Positions 44,340 through 55,650 of a stretch of 64,000 nt of DNA are shown here, one piece after another (the stretch's first letter is position 1; every line of letters begins with the position of its first letter). The position numbers and the translations under genes are program-made. The notes beneath the pieces were generated by a model. The model saw only the letters and a list, made by a program, of their open reading frames with translations, ran no database searches and had not been told where the DNA came from. The stretch is from assembly GCA_028583605.1 (NCBI GenBank), contig CM053333.1, positions 27,321,302 to 27,385,301 of the forward strand. Direction: 5' to 3'. Source of the stretch: Dastarcus helophoroides. Lineage: Eukaryota; Arthropoda; Insecta; Coleoptera; Bothrideridae.

Positions 44340-45420
44340 AGTGATATAGTTTGCTCTCGAATGCCTCCCTTCTGAAAATTTTGCACTTCAATTTCTCTAC
44401 ACGCAGCTGTAATTCTTTCCTTCAATTCTTTCAAATTTCAAGGCTGTGTTTTATAAATAATCCATTTTAAGATATCCATACAAAAAAACCTAGAGGCGTC
44501 AAATCGGGTGATTCTAGTGGCAAACAGTACCAGCCTCATCAACTTTATTTGTTACTAAGGGTCTATTATATCATTAAGAAGATTTAAATAGCTTTCACCA
44601 ATTAGGTTTCCCTCAATAAGTATAGGTCCAACAATCGAATTTCCATGTATACCAGCCCATACGATATATTTTTTTTGATACTGTGAATTAACTTCCTTAA
44701 AAGATCCCGGCTTTTCATCGCATTAGTATCGGTAATTCTGTTTGTTTACATGCTCATTAATTTTGGTGGAACGGACTGGTCCTTGGTTATCTTCAAAAAT
44801 TTAAATACAAATCTTTTGCCCCTGAAATTAAGAAAGATTAAAAAACACAACAGAGGTTGCTTTAACGCGTTTCCATTTCCAAGATATCATCTTCAGAGAG
44901 ATACAGACTCAAGATGATGGCGTGGCTATCGAAACGCGTTAGAGCAACCTCTGTTGTGTTTTTTAATCTTTCTTGGTTTCAGAGGACAAGATTTGTATTT
45001 TAATCTTATGCTCATTAAGGAAAAACCTACACTCATCACTGAAGCAAATGTTCTTTAAAATCTTTTGGTTGTTATTTATGACAATATGACACTGTTTCGC
45101 AAAATTGAATCCTGCATTCAAAATCGTCTTCAAAAAGTTGTTGAAGAATTGGCATTTTGTACGGATGGAATTTATATCATTTTAGCGCTCTCTTTACTGT
45201 TTTGTGTTATTCTTTGCGAGCTCCAGTATGAAGTGAGGTACTCAGGTCCGCAGTGAAGGAGCCCAAAATTTCTATTTAAGCTGCTTCATTTCAAACACGT
45301 CTATTTTTTCTTTTGATGTTGAAAACGGAACCAGTTTCAGTAAATTTTGCAACTAATTCCAAGACATACTTGTGATTTCAATTACTATGGAGATTTCTTT
45401 CATTGAAAATTGTTGTCGTT
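44340..45420 (-). pseudogene. Decayed mariner-superfamily transposase, interrupted by a palindromic element
   Basis: On the minus strand, pieces in order: KFTETGSVFNIKRKNRR, KFHPYKMPILQQL, IQFCETVS, NICFSDECRFFLNEH (first Asp), then after the insertion RYW/CDEKPGSFKEVNSQYQKK, YIVWAGIHGNSIVGP and ESPDLTPLGFF (third-Asp region, Asp replaced by Gly). The block around the second Asp is deleted. It is related to, but clearly different from, the element at 40.8-43.9 kb. The interruption at 44761-45007 has its own target duplication. Confidence 0.65.
44761..45007 (-). mobile_element. Palindromic retro-inserted element, family B copy 1
   Basis: 247 bp flanked by an 11-bp direct repeat ATGCTCATTAA (44750-44760 and 45008-45018). 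The two halves are inverted copies around 44895-44905. The minus-strand 3' end reads GACCAGTCCGTTCCACCAAAA, that is GGACCAGTCCGTT then CCACCAAAA. Two related copies lie at 47.5 and 52.7 kb. Each half contains a CTGAAGA...GAAACGCGT hammerhead-like block, damaged in this copy (CTCAAGA on the plus strand). The long duplication and A-ended 3' terminus suggest insertion by reverse transcription. Confidence 0.65.
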
Positions 45421-46153
45421 CTTCTAGCACATCTTCCAGATGCTTCATAAATAAAAATAATCTCTGTTTTTGTTGAAGTGGGTACACCTTTTTTGCAAAT
45501 AATTTAAAAAACGCACAACCTTAAATTCGTAAAACTGAATTAACAGTGAAGGTAAATAACAAAAAATTTAACAAAAAACTGAAGAATCCCTTAGGTTTTT
45601 TTTACCTCTGAACATTTGGTTCGAACTCCTTACTATTTCCTTCTTTATTTCTACCAAGTATTTAAAAAATTGTTCGTAACAAAAAGCAAGAGGAAACTTC
45701 AAACGACTATTTGGCTTCAATTTTATCCATTTTAACCAATAAATTTAAAGATTCTCGATATAATTACTGTTTTTCGCACTTATTACGTGTTTAGAGGTGC
45801 TCTCTGATTTTTTGGAAAGTACTGAAAACGAAGATCTAGTATGTGGTACACTTAAATGAATTATATCCATTTCAGATTTTAGGGGTTGTTTTTGCTCCAG
45901 ATCAAAGGTAGATGTAATTTAATTAAGTAAGCTGAAACGATGTCCCCCTTGACATGTTTTTGCCTAATTCCATATTTTGTAAAACAACTGAAATATTAAA
46001 GGTGGTACGTTTTCAAATTGATACACCGTTTATTTCCCTCTTAAATTGTGCGTTTTGGGTGTGGTGATTATATAGAACACGCGATATAGAAGTATTACAT
46101 ATAGGTGTTAAATACACTACATCGGTTCAGAATTTGGTAAGAAACACACATCA
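45421..46153. other. AT-rich non-coding stretch
   Basis: No gene or bounded repeat recognised. Confidence 0.35.
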
Positions 46154-46714
46154 CATGGTGCACATACTGAGTTACCGTGTTCTGCTGTTTTAAAGGTATT
46201 GTAACGCAATGTAAATAGATAGAATAGAATTTAAAATAGAATTTAGTACGTAAGAAAAGTTTCTAGAATGATCTGATAAGGGGAAAGCGTCCGCGATAAC
46301 GCAACAAACGGCAGATAAGCGTTCCAGAAATTCCGGCAAACGATAAGCCTTATCTGCAAGATTTTTCTAGAACCTGGAAGCCAAAACTATATAAAGCAGC
46401 CAACTCTCCCTTGAGTTAGTTAGTTAGAGTCGGTGTAGTTAAGTAGTGAGTTAGCAGTTAGAAGTCAATAAGTGAGTTAATTGTTCAGTTGTAATGATCC
46501 GAGTTGAGTTTGAAAATAAAGTGGGTATTATTTAATTCACGTGTTAATCAATTCGAACCGATAAGCCCGTCACAGTATTTTCTGATATTTTGAGTAATTT
46601 TTATTTATTATAAAGTCTTTTGCTTCTGAAGAAGCCCCCTACGAGGTTGGCAAAATATCGAACACTTTAAGTAGTTCTTTGACATGGTCCAATGCCAGAA
46701 GAAGTATATCTTAT
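46154..46714 (+). repeat. Family A element, copy 3, 5'-truncated and split by solo LTR 3
   Basis: It starts within the internal repeat (ATGGTGCACATACTGAG), is interrupted at 46200-46574 by an LTR, and resumes to GCTTCTGAAGAAGCCCCCTA and ATGCCAGAAGAAGTATATC. The hammerhead-like core CTGAAGA and helix II survive in part, but GAAAC has become AAAAT. Confidence 0.65.
46200..46574 (+). repeat. Solo LTR 3, same family as LTR 1, target duplication GTAT
   Basis: Starts TGTAACGCAATG and ends GCCCGTCACA, with GTAT at 46196-46199 and 46575-46578. It carries TTCTAGAA, GATAAGGGGAAAGCG, TTCCAGAAATTCC, CGATAAGCCTTATCTG, a second TTCTAGAA, ACTATATAAAG and AATAAAGTGGG. It inserted into a family A element, so it is younger than that copy. 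Confidence 0.85.
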
Positions 46715-47528
46715 AGTGGTTATTTTAAATTGATCCGTGAGATTGACGGTCGTGTTCTTGTTATTTTTCAGGCCCCCAATTCATTACGAGAGTTCTACTA
46801 ATAACGAATTTCGAACGCTTCTGGTTTTTTGTGCATGACGTAAATTTATACTTGAGGATTTTGAAGCTTTACGGACATTGGAGTTTGGTACTTCTACCGA
46901 TGGTGTGGGAAGCGAGTTATGTCACCAATTCTTAATTACCTTAAACTGATGAACTAGATGGATCACGACCTTGCGTTGCAAGAATTGAGACAAATATCAT
47001 AAGTACTCATCAATTATTAGAATAAGGTGTAATATAGGGTAAATGTCTTAAATTCAGACACTGCACCTAATTCAGACATTTTTGTTTATTTATAACACTA
47101 AAATATATGTTGGGCCATTCATTGATCCATTTTATAATTTACCGATATTTTAGCAGTCGATATAGGACTTGTGGAGAGTTGTCTGTTATGTTCAACAGCT
47201 AAATATTTTTAATAAGCTAAGCATATTTTGACTATTTTATTCTTTATGGTAACGCGTCACTAATAGACAAATCTGAAGTAAACTTTATTAAAGTTAAATA
47301 TAACTTTAATAAAGTTAAATATAATTTATGTTATTTTTGTAATAAACTTTTAATGATGGGTGTCTTTATTTTCTGTCGAAATAATGTTCCTTAAATGTCT
47401 GAACAAATGCTTAAATACCAGTTGGCCTGCAGGCAAAAATCAAAAATTGTGTGTCGCGGCGGTTTTAATATCTAATATTAAAAATAACAGTTCCTGTTTC
47501 TAGTTCCCTTGTGAACAAGATATCTTTA
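46715..47528. other. AT-rich non-coding stretch
   Basis: Contains the short direct repeat AACTTTAATAAAGTTAAATA near 47280-47330 and phrases AATTCAGACA near 47052 and 47080. No gene recognised. Confidence 0.35.
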
Positions 47529-47766
47529 AAAATTGAAATATAAATCTTGTTGTCTGAAACCAAGAAAGATTAAAAAACAAAACCAAGATTGCTCTAACGG
47601 GTTTCAATAGCCAAGCTATCATCTTCAGAGAGATCTGTATCTCTATGGAAACGCGTTAGAGCAACCTTTGTTGTGTTCTTTAATCTTTTTTGGTTTCAGG
47701 GGATAAGATTTCTATTTCAATTTTCGAAGATAACAAAGGACCAGTCCGTTTCACCAAAAAAAAATA
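47529..47766 (+). mobile_element. Palindromic retro-inserted element, family B copy 2
   Basis: Starts AAAATTGAAATATAAATC and ends GGACCAGTCCGTTTCACC followed by an A-rich run. The candidate target duplication is imperfect: GATATCTTTA at 47519-47528 and TATATCTCTA at 47767-47776, 8 of 10. The left half keeps the hammerhead-like order on the minus strand (CTCT, CTGAAGA, TGATAGC/GCTATT, GAA, TAGAG); the right half has lost CTGAAGA by deletion. Confidence 0.6.
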
Positions 47767-48264
47767 TATATCTCTAGTATGCAGTGTTTCAAAAAATACA
47801 CAATTATTTATATCATTAATTTTACCTATGTTTATTAAATATTTTTATTTACGAATATTTAATTTCATTCATAAAGTATCTGTATGAATATCTCTTTTTT
47901 CACTTCTTATTAGAATACGAATTATGTGTACGTAATTACAAAACAATGTCACCATGGGAGTTATTTAAAACAAAAAATGATATAAATAAACTAAATGCAT
48001 AAGTGAATAAAAAACCCGACACTACGTATAAATATAATGTAAACATCTGGGCTTTTGCTTTGCGTACTGTCACACACTGAAAAGCGATATGCGCCTCGCC
48101 ATACCGGTATAAGTGTATCATCATGGTAGGTGTATTCCATCTAATATGTTCTACAATTTTAAGAGAAAATAATGATATTAATGCTCAAAGATAAATTATG
48201 TTTAAAGAGAAGTTAGCTAACTTTAGTAGTAAAGTAACCCTTTTATAAATAATATGTGAGGTAC
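47767..48264. other. AT-rich non-coding stretch
   Basis: No gene recognised. Confidence 0.35.
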
Positions 48265-48478
48265 AGAAAACGAAGTGCTCCATTGAGGAGTATGTTTGAT
48301 GGATAAATTTGCGGTTCCCTCTGACATATCGTAATATTGGCGATTGTCGCATAAATTTTTCGAATCGGTTACTACCAAGTCGTTTATCATCAATAAAGCG
48401 AATTTGCAACAAATAACTACCTCTTAAATAGGAAAACTGCCATAAATATAAAAGAAATAACAATAAACTAAAAGTCAT
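48265..48478 (-). CDS. Candidate first exon with signal peptide (uncertain)
   Basis: From the ATG at 48478 the minus-strand frame starts MTFSLLLFLLYLWQFSYL, a good secretory signal, then SYLLQIRFIDDKRLGSN, FEKFMRQSPILRYV and RGNRKFIHQTYSSMEH. It runs to a possible but weak splice donor (GTACCT, after 48265) or to a stop at 48185. I do not recognise the sequence. It is on the same strand as the receptor exon 12 kb downstream and could be a 5' exon of that gene or a small secreted peptide precursor (it has the dibasic site DDKR). It could also be chance. Confidence 0.22.
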
Positions 48479-51400
48479 TTTATCTAAAACGTTAGAATTA
48501 TACAGCAAATAAAGTTTAAGAAGCAGTAAAATTCAGTCTGGGAAAACACAATATAAGAGAAATTGATTTAATTGAAGGTTACCTTATTCATTATTTTGTT
48601 GCCTTTGTTAAGGTTTTTGTTGGACCTTTTTACTTAACTTTAAGATAAACAAAAGACGACATAGAAAACTGCTCCCTTTTCGTTATTTGAAAGGTTTTAT
48701 TTAAATTTCATTCTATTGTAATTTTTAATACCATTTCTATCTTGAAGGAATCTAGACGTACACTAGCGGTTTGTTTCACGTAATATTTTCAATTGAAATC
48801 ATTTCTGTTTTCCAACGTTTGAAATTCTGTCGTCATATTTTATATTATAACACACAAATACGCAGTAATCGCAATCTTGAAGAATTTTGTGTGACGTATC
48901 TTTTGTCTTTGGAATTTTTGAATTCCAATATAATGATATGTTTAAACAATGCACCTTTGGTTTTTATACTTATAGAATTATTATTATAAAATGAACTGAA
49001 TCTGATAATATACAATTTAATTTTACCTTCAATACAAATGGAAGAGATCCAAAAATTGTTGTTGTTTGTTAAGGAATTTGCTTGTTCGGTAATTATTAAA
49101 ACACCACACGTGGTGTAGGTGTGTGGAGTTGAATAACGTTAAACAAGTAACTAATTTTAAATTTTCCATTGCATGAATAATTATTAATAATTATTCGTGT
49201 TGGTATGTGCAAAAGTGCATACATTCTGAAGCTCATATTTTGATCAAGGATGTAAAAGTTTATAGGCATATGTTGTATGGTTATGGTTAAACACTTTCAA
49301 GAACTATTGTTTCTTCGAAACATAAGAAGGTTGTGTTGTTATTATATTCAGGCTCCTAATACATTATGAGAACTTTGCTAAAAGTCTACGTGCGTGCGTG
49401 CATCACTGCAAAAAAGATTAAATTATAAAGTTGTTCCCACCATTTTTGCTATCGAGAAACTTTCGCATTTGGTAAGCTTGAGATCTTGGTTTTTGATTGT
49501 ATTTTTAAGAAAACTCTCTAAGATAAGGGGAGAAGCATCGAATACTTCAAACAGTTAGGATCCGAGACCGGAAAACGTATTTCACATAATACTTTAGCTG
49601 TGGAAGAATTCGTGTTCATATTCATTCATCTGTATTTTTATATTTTTGATTTCGCAACCTGCCGTAAGGACATTAATATCCGTTGCCCGATTGATAAATT
49701 TGTGGAGAGGGCTCCCAATACAATTATCAGTATATTTATAAAAACTTTTTATAAAAACTTAATATACCCAAGAGAGGACAAGACATTCAATCCATTATAA
49801 TGTCAGTTTCAAAGTTAGAGTTGACAGTTGCCCTAGTATAGCCAGTATATTTTGTTTGTAAAACAAATTTGGAAAAATAGAAATTTATAATTTGAATGCT
49901 TGGTGAGTAGAAAATCTTTCAAAGTTTGATGCAATTTACAACTAGACCTCAGAAAAATTCGTTTATCTTATCCATAGAGTGATTTCTTTTAAAATGATAA
50001 AGTTATGATTAATACGACTGCAGTTTTGCCCATGCATTTTGTTAAATACTAAACTTAGGCTAATATTAAGTAGACAAAATCATATAAAATTTAAGTATTG
50101 TTTTGTTTTAAATGTCGAAGTGAATCTACTGAATAAAACTCTAAATGCTGACTGACAGACAACGCACAGCCTAAATTGATGGATTTAGAAGCACGAAGCA
50201 CACGAGTTCCTGATACAACGTAGGTTTGCACTTAATAAGTATTTTTGGAAATTCAGCTCTTAAGGTGGTGAAACTGTGTACCAAATTTTCCATGTGATGA
50301 ATTAGTCTCTAGATTGAATGCTCTTAAGAAATAATAAAAATTATTGTATTTAAAGTTGCCTCTAAACGTGCCTTAGCAAACCGTTTTGTTGTCTTTATAA
50401 CGATAAAGTGTACAAACATTTTGCAAGAGTACATGAAAAGAAAATGCATAATAAATTATTGATTACTGACTGAATCATCATTATGCATTTTTTTTAACTC
50501 TATTTCTTCCAGCAAGTTATAAGACAATATATCTAAAAACAAATGAAATTTGCCTGAACAAAATGTAAAATTAAATAAAGAAACACATTAAATACCTCAC
50601 TGTTATTATCAGAGAACTAAGAAAAAGTTTTTGAAAATTTGTGGTTTAATGGTTTTAAATAGCGGATAATTTGTACGGAAGTTAATCATTTTTGAAATTG
50701 GACATAGAGGAATTGGTGTTTAGGCTTAGGTTTTTAAATATTTTAGTCAGTTGTATCAAAGTTTTTGAAATACATCCCTAACTTTTGAAATTAGAGACGT
50801 GGTTTAATAAAAGTCGAATAGTCCTAAGATATTGGGGTTTGCAGATGAGCATTCTCATTGGGCACATGGCTAGTTTATTAATAATTTACCTTAAGGCTAA
50901 CAGAGATTATTTGGTCTGAAATAAGGTATATACTACATAAAAAATGCAGATACATATTCAGTAATGTAAATAATTATGTCAAAGATGTAAATGATTAATT
51001 ACTTAAAAAATATAATACCTGATATTGCATCTTAAGATAGACAAATGACTTAGTCTTATTAGTTAAGAACCGAGTCATTAATTGCTGAACACTTTTTTTT
51101 GCTATTACACTATAAGCACGATTAGATTTTATTTAAGTTTTTTTTTAACCGACGAAATTCATTATACGCTATGCTAACTTTTCGGTGAGTATTAAGAGCA
51201 AACCAATGAATAAATAATAAAACTCACTAAAAAAACAAGCCATAAATATCACCAATGTTATTGAGATTAGTTTGCAATGGCAAAATAAAACATTATCAAT
51301 GAGTTAGAGCGGATAAAATAAAATACTGTGAATATTTTCTGTTTTATTTCTGTGGATTGTACGGTTAGAATTCAATCTGGGGAACTCTAATTGTTCCCCA

Positions 51401-52728
51401 GATACATTCTTCAAATTGAAATATAGCACAACGTCCGCAATTTTCTCATATATCATCAAAAGTTGCTGACACTGTTCTACGATATTTTCAGATTTAAAAA
51501 GGCCTTTCAAGATTTACATACATATATTTCCTGATATATTTATATCAGTTAATGTAATAAATTATATGAATCGGAACGCCATCTACCATATAGTTTTTAA
51601 TGGGAGCGATCAGTTTAACGGTGAATAAAATAAAAAGTTTACTTGACAAACAAGTATTTTTTACTTCTATTTTCCTCTTGACGTAAAGTACCATTCAGGT
51701 TAAAGTGCAAGAATTTCCATGACATTACGTCAGTAACAGACTAAAATTAAAAAGGCGATAATGAATGCGGCAGAGTCTGCTAGATTGAGCTATTATCTCT
51801 AATGCACTCGAATATTTCTTGTTGAATTCTACAGTAACATTTTAACTGACATTGATACAGCGTTTAATTTACCCTAAAGCTGAATGCATTCACTTCGGCG
51901 ATAAAGAATTATTCAACTCTTATAAAAGAACAATGGTAAATTCTTAGATATAAAAAATACCTATTTAAAGATAGCACTGACAAATACATTAACGTTGCAG
52001 TAATAAATATCAAAAATAATTATTCATAACTCACAACATATCTTTATATTGAATAAACCAATAAATATTAAAATTATCCGTATCCACATATCCATACATA
52101 TTTCCCATGTTTCTGAAATATTTGCTTATCTTTTTTTAATTATGTTACGTGCATTTTCGCATATTTTGATTTAATTTGACAATCAAAACTCCTAACTTTG
52201 GCATTAAAATAAACTGTTACCAAAATAATGAGGACTCGAAAGCGAAATTTGTGTTTAATGAACAAATATGCATTTATTATTAAAAATCAGGTGTTCTGAT
52301 ACTCAAACTACTTATAATCTGAAATAAAGAGACTTTGCAAAAACTTAAAAAAAGATGAGATTAGGGTTTTCTCGAAAAAACAATTTCGATTTTTTTTCCA
52401 AATTCTCCGGTTGAAGCTTTAAATTTCTGAGCTTTTTAACGCCGGATTATGACTTTGTCGAGTCATGATTTCGAAATTAATAAAATTTAATTGATTTCAA
52501 AGTTTAGAAATATTGGAAATTTGTAATATACAAAAATCTTTTTATTAAATTTTTACTTTATCGAGTTTCGACCTTATCATTGAAATTTACAATGTAATCC
52601 GGCGAGTAGTAAAATCAATTTATTTTAAGTTTAAACTAAAACGATATATACGAGGTCTTCGGAAATTTCCGATAAACAAATATGACTTGGGAAAATAATC
52701 AAAATTTTTAATTTTAGAGTTATCAGTC
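48479..52728. other. Long AT-rich non-coding stretch
   Basis: About 4.2 kb with no recognised gene or bounded repeat. Open frames are short, hydrophobic or lysine/asparagine-rich and look like chance in AT-rich DNA. Confidence 0.4.
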
Positions 52729-52978
52729 AAAAATTGAAATACAAATCTTGTTCCCTAAAACCAAAAAAGATAAGAAAACACAAAAAAAGTTGCTCTAAGG
52801 CGTTTCAATAGCTAAGCTATCATCTTCAGAGAGATATCAGTATTCTCTGAAGATAATGGCTTGGCTATCGAAACGCGTTAGAGCAACATTTTTGTGTTTT
52901 GTAATCTTTCCTGGTTTCAGAGGACAAGATTTGTATTTCAATTTTTGAAGATAATCAAGGACGGGTCCGTTGCACCAA
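52729..52978 (+). mobile_element. Palindromic retro-inserted element, family B copy 3, with 11-bp target duplication
   Basis: 250 bp between perfect direct repeats AGTTATCAGTC (52718-52728 and 52979-52989). The inverted halves meet near 52838-52842. The right half extends further, ending GACGGGTCCGTTGCACCA. Hammerhead-like blocks are present on both strands. Confidence 0.7.
52847..52885 (+). ncRNA. Hammerhead-like motif in family B copy 3
   Basis: TTCT, CTGAAGA, then ATGGC and GCTAT as helix II around TTG, GAA, the self-complementary ACGCGT, T, and AGAG pairing with the opening TTCT. The mirror half on the minus strand reads CTCT, CTGAAGA, GATAGC/GCTATT, GAA, ACGCCT, T, AGAG. As in family A there is one extra base after CTGAAGA and helix III lacks a loop. 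Confidence 0.35.
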
Positions 52979-53805
52979 AGTTATCAGTCGACAAAAAAAA
53001 TCTTATAACTTCATACCGTTTTACCCATCTTAATGAAGGTGAAATACTAGAGATAGTTTTCTTCATCTATTTATTGATCATTACGATGATCATTTTTAAG
53101 ATAGCAGTAGAAAAAAATGATTTTTTTCCAAAAAAATTGTCTCTGGAAAAAATTGCCCATAGCTAATGGCTAGGATGTTCAGCAACAGATCTATTTAGGA
53201 AAGCTGTATCTCGAATCCAGATCGCCATTTAGATAGACAATCTTCGTTAAAAGGAGATGGTGGAGAGAGAAAGAAGGCCCTGATTAAAGAAAATAACAAT
53301 TTGATGACCGTTTGTTGTGATATATGAAGTGAGCACCGCGGATTTAAATCCATGTGTTTAACCCTTATACCGCGGCTGTTGTCAGTAGACATTGCAACGA
53401 ACCTTTCATGAGGTGTAAATGTCATCAATAAGCGATACGATAAATTAAGCTAGGAACTGGCGTCGCTAATAGATGATCCTTTCTTTTATTTTAAGATATG
53501 AATTTTGGACATTATACAGCCAAACATATTTTAACTTATCACTGTTTGGACGATTTTTATAGCATAGTTTTTGGAAAGTAATATTTTTATACACGCTGTT
53601 TTTATTTCAAATGCTTTATAATAATTATTGTTGTTTTGTATTATTATTGCTTTGATTATTTAATTGTTTTATTCTTGTATTGTAACTATTGACAGACTCT
53701 TATTTTTTTGTAATGTTTATTTACTTTATAAATGATAAAATATTTATAGTGTAATAATCGCAATAATGTAAGCTAACAATAATTTTTCTTTTCCCAAGTA
53801 CAATC
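52979..53805. other. AT-rich non-coding stretch
   Basis: No gene recognised. Confidence 0.35.
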
Positions 53806-55017
53806 TATTTGAAAAAGGTATCTTATTATGCCCTTGCAGCACTGCAAGCAATAGACTAAAAAAATATAGCGATAGTGATAGTGATGAACTACCGTTTATA
53901 ACCATCGGAGACAATTCTGCGTGGCAGAGAATTCTATATTTTGGAAGTTCTGTAGAAAACAAATCTCCATAAAGATGTCCAAGTTGGATTGCAAGGCAAT
54001 TTGCTATCTCTGACTATCTTGTATGTCTTAGCAATATTGTACAGGTGGTTTCTTTGAAAATTGAAATAAAAAAAGCTTTGCTTTGAATTGAAGCAATCTG
54101 TGTTTTTGGGCTGAATTCAAAACATGAGAACGATACTCCAGTGTGTTGGGCCTTACAATGAGTGAGCGATGTGCAATTTTTTATGACGAAAACAAAAGTG
54201 CAGTTTTGAACGATTTGGCAATGGCGTGTTCACGGTCACTTCAAAAAAATAGTGTTTGAGTTTATTTCTAATTCTAGTCAGATTACTTGCCTATGACAGT
54301 ATTGGCAGAATTATTCCTTGACGCTTTTTACTAACTTTTGAGGTATTGTAGTCAACTTGATTTTCCTTTCCCCATATCATAATGATCTTGAGATCACAAT
54401 TAGTAATCTTATGGATAATGATTTGTAGGAAAAATAGGATGCCACCATCTATCTAGCTATTTGAAAAAGGTAGCTTATTATGGCCTTGCAGCACTGCGAC
54501 CAATAGACTGAAGAAATATAGTGATAGTGATGAACTACCGTTTATAACCATCGGAGACAATTCTGCTTGACAGAGAATTCTATATTTTGGAAGTTCTGTT
54601 GAAAACAAATCTCCATAAAGATGTCCAAGTTGGATTGCAAGGCAATTTGCTATCTCTGACTATCTCGTATGTCTTAGCAATATTGCACAGGTGAATTAGA
54701 GGTAAATTTTATAATCAATGGGGTAAAATGCTTTTCTTTGAAAATTGAAATAAAAAAAAAGCTTTGCTTTGAATTGAATCAATCTGTGTTTTTGGGCTGA
54801 ACTCAAAACATGAGAACATACTCCAGTGTGTTGGTCTAACTTTATTTCTAATTCTAGTCAGATTACTTGCCTATGACAATATTGGCAGAATTATTCCTTA
54901 CTGACTTTTGAGGTATTGTAGTCAACCTGATTTTTCTTTCCCCATATCATAATGATCTTGAGATCACAATTAGTAATCTTATGGATAATGATTTGTAGGA
55001 AAAATAGGATGCCACCA
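53806..55017 (-). mobile_element. CR1/Jockey-like LINE, copy C: tandemly duplicated 3' remnant
   Basis: TATTTGAAAAAGGTATCTTA near 53807 and TATTTGAAAAAGGTAGCTTA near 54459 open two units, offset by about 651 bp; the second has internal deletions. Both end ATAGGATGCCACCA. On the minus strand the units match the 3' third of LINE copies A and B: counterparts of the RLWN region (TTTTGGAAGTTCTGT), of the TCTCTGACTATCTTGTATG stretch, and of GGGCTGAATTCAAAACATG. Decay is heavy and no frame is open. Confidence 0.65.
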
Positions 55018-55330
55018 GGCTATTATCATCTGGCAGTTTTAAAATAAATAAATAAATAAACATTACCCAGAAAGGATAATTACAATTTGGCGGGAAGTTG
55101 CTTCTAATAGCTTGCAACACAATTGAGAAACTTGTCTAAAGATAAAGTTCTGCGATTGACTATAGACAAATAAAAATCAAACCGCTTATTCTGCTACAGT
55201 CTGTGAACAAGCAGCAATTCCACAGGGTCCATATCTTACTTGACGTTGTTTTTCGGAAACTAGTATAGCAGAATAAAATCGCACAGATGTAAACGTCTGA
55301 CAAGGTCCCTAGACGATTTTGACATTTGCT
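55018..55330. other. Non-coding stretch before the piggyBac-like fragment
   Basis: Includes an AAATAAATAAATAAA run near 55042. May hold the unrecognisable upstream part of the piggyBac-like fragment. Confidence 0.3.
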
Positions 55331-55650
55331 GGGGACTGTCTAGACATAAAATGGTGGAGTGTGCTCAAAGCAAAATAAAATGCTGTAAGAAATTCTTTTT
55401 GCATCTGATGGATATTGCCGTGTTAAATGGCTAAAACCATCGTAAAGACGGGAAAAAATTTCTGACTGTAGCTAGACCACGAAAACAATGCATGGAAGCA
55501 ATTGAGCGTTCAGCTGCAGTAAATTTTACGGAAAGGCGCTATCTTGCACATGTTTCGACAACGGAAGTAGACAAAAGGGCCAAAGAATTTGCCATGTATG
55601 TTCCAATACTGTGCGATGGTTACTAGGCGACATTTATAAATAAAACACTG
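55331..55650 (+). pseudogene. piggyBac-like transposase C-terminal fragment
   Basis: At about 55349-55437 one frame reads KCCKKFFLHLMDIAVLNG then stop, matching the KWYKKFFFHLLDIAVLNA-type block near the end of the piggyBac catalytic domain. At about 55578-55605 another frame reads GQRICHVCSNT, matching the start of the cysteine-rich C-terminal domain (RCHVC). Several stops and frameshifts intervene; no terminal repeats were found. Confidence 0.5.

Noticed and set aside
53195..53428. Small minus-strand frame with SPPSPFNEDCLSKW
   Set aside because: No start context, homology or splice support; ends in AT-rich DNA.
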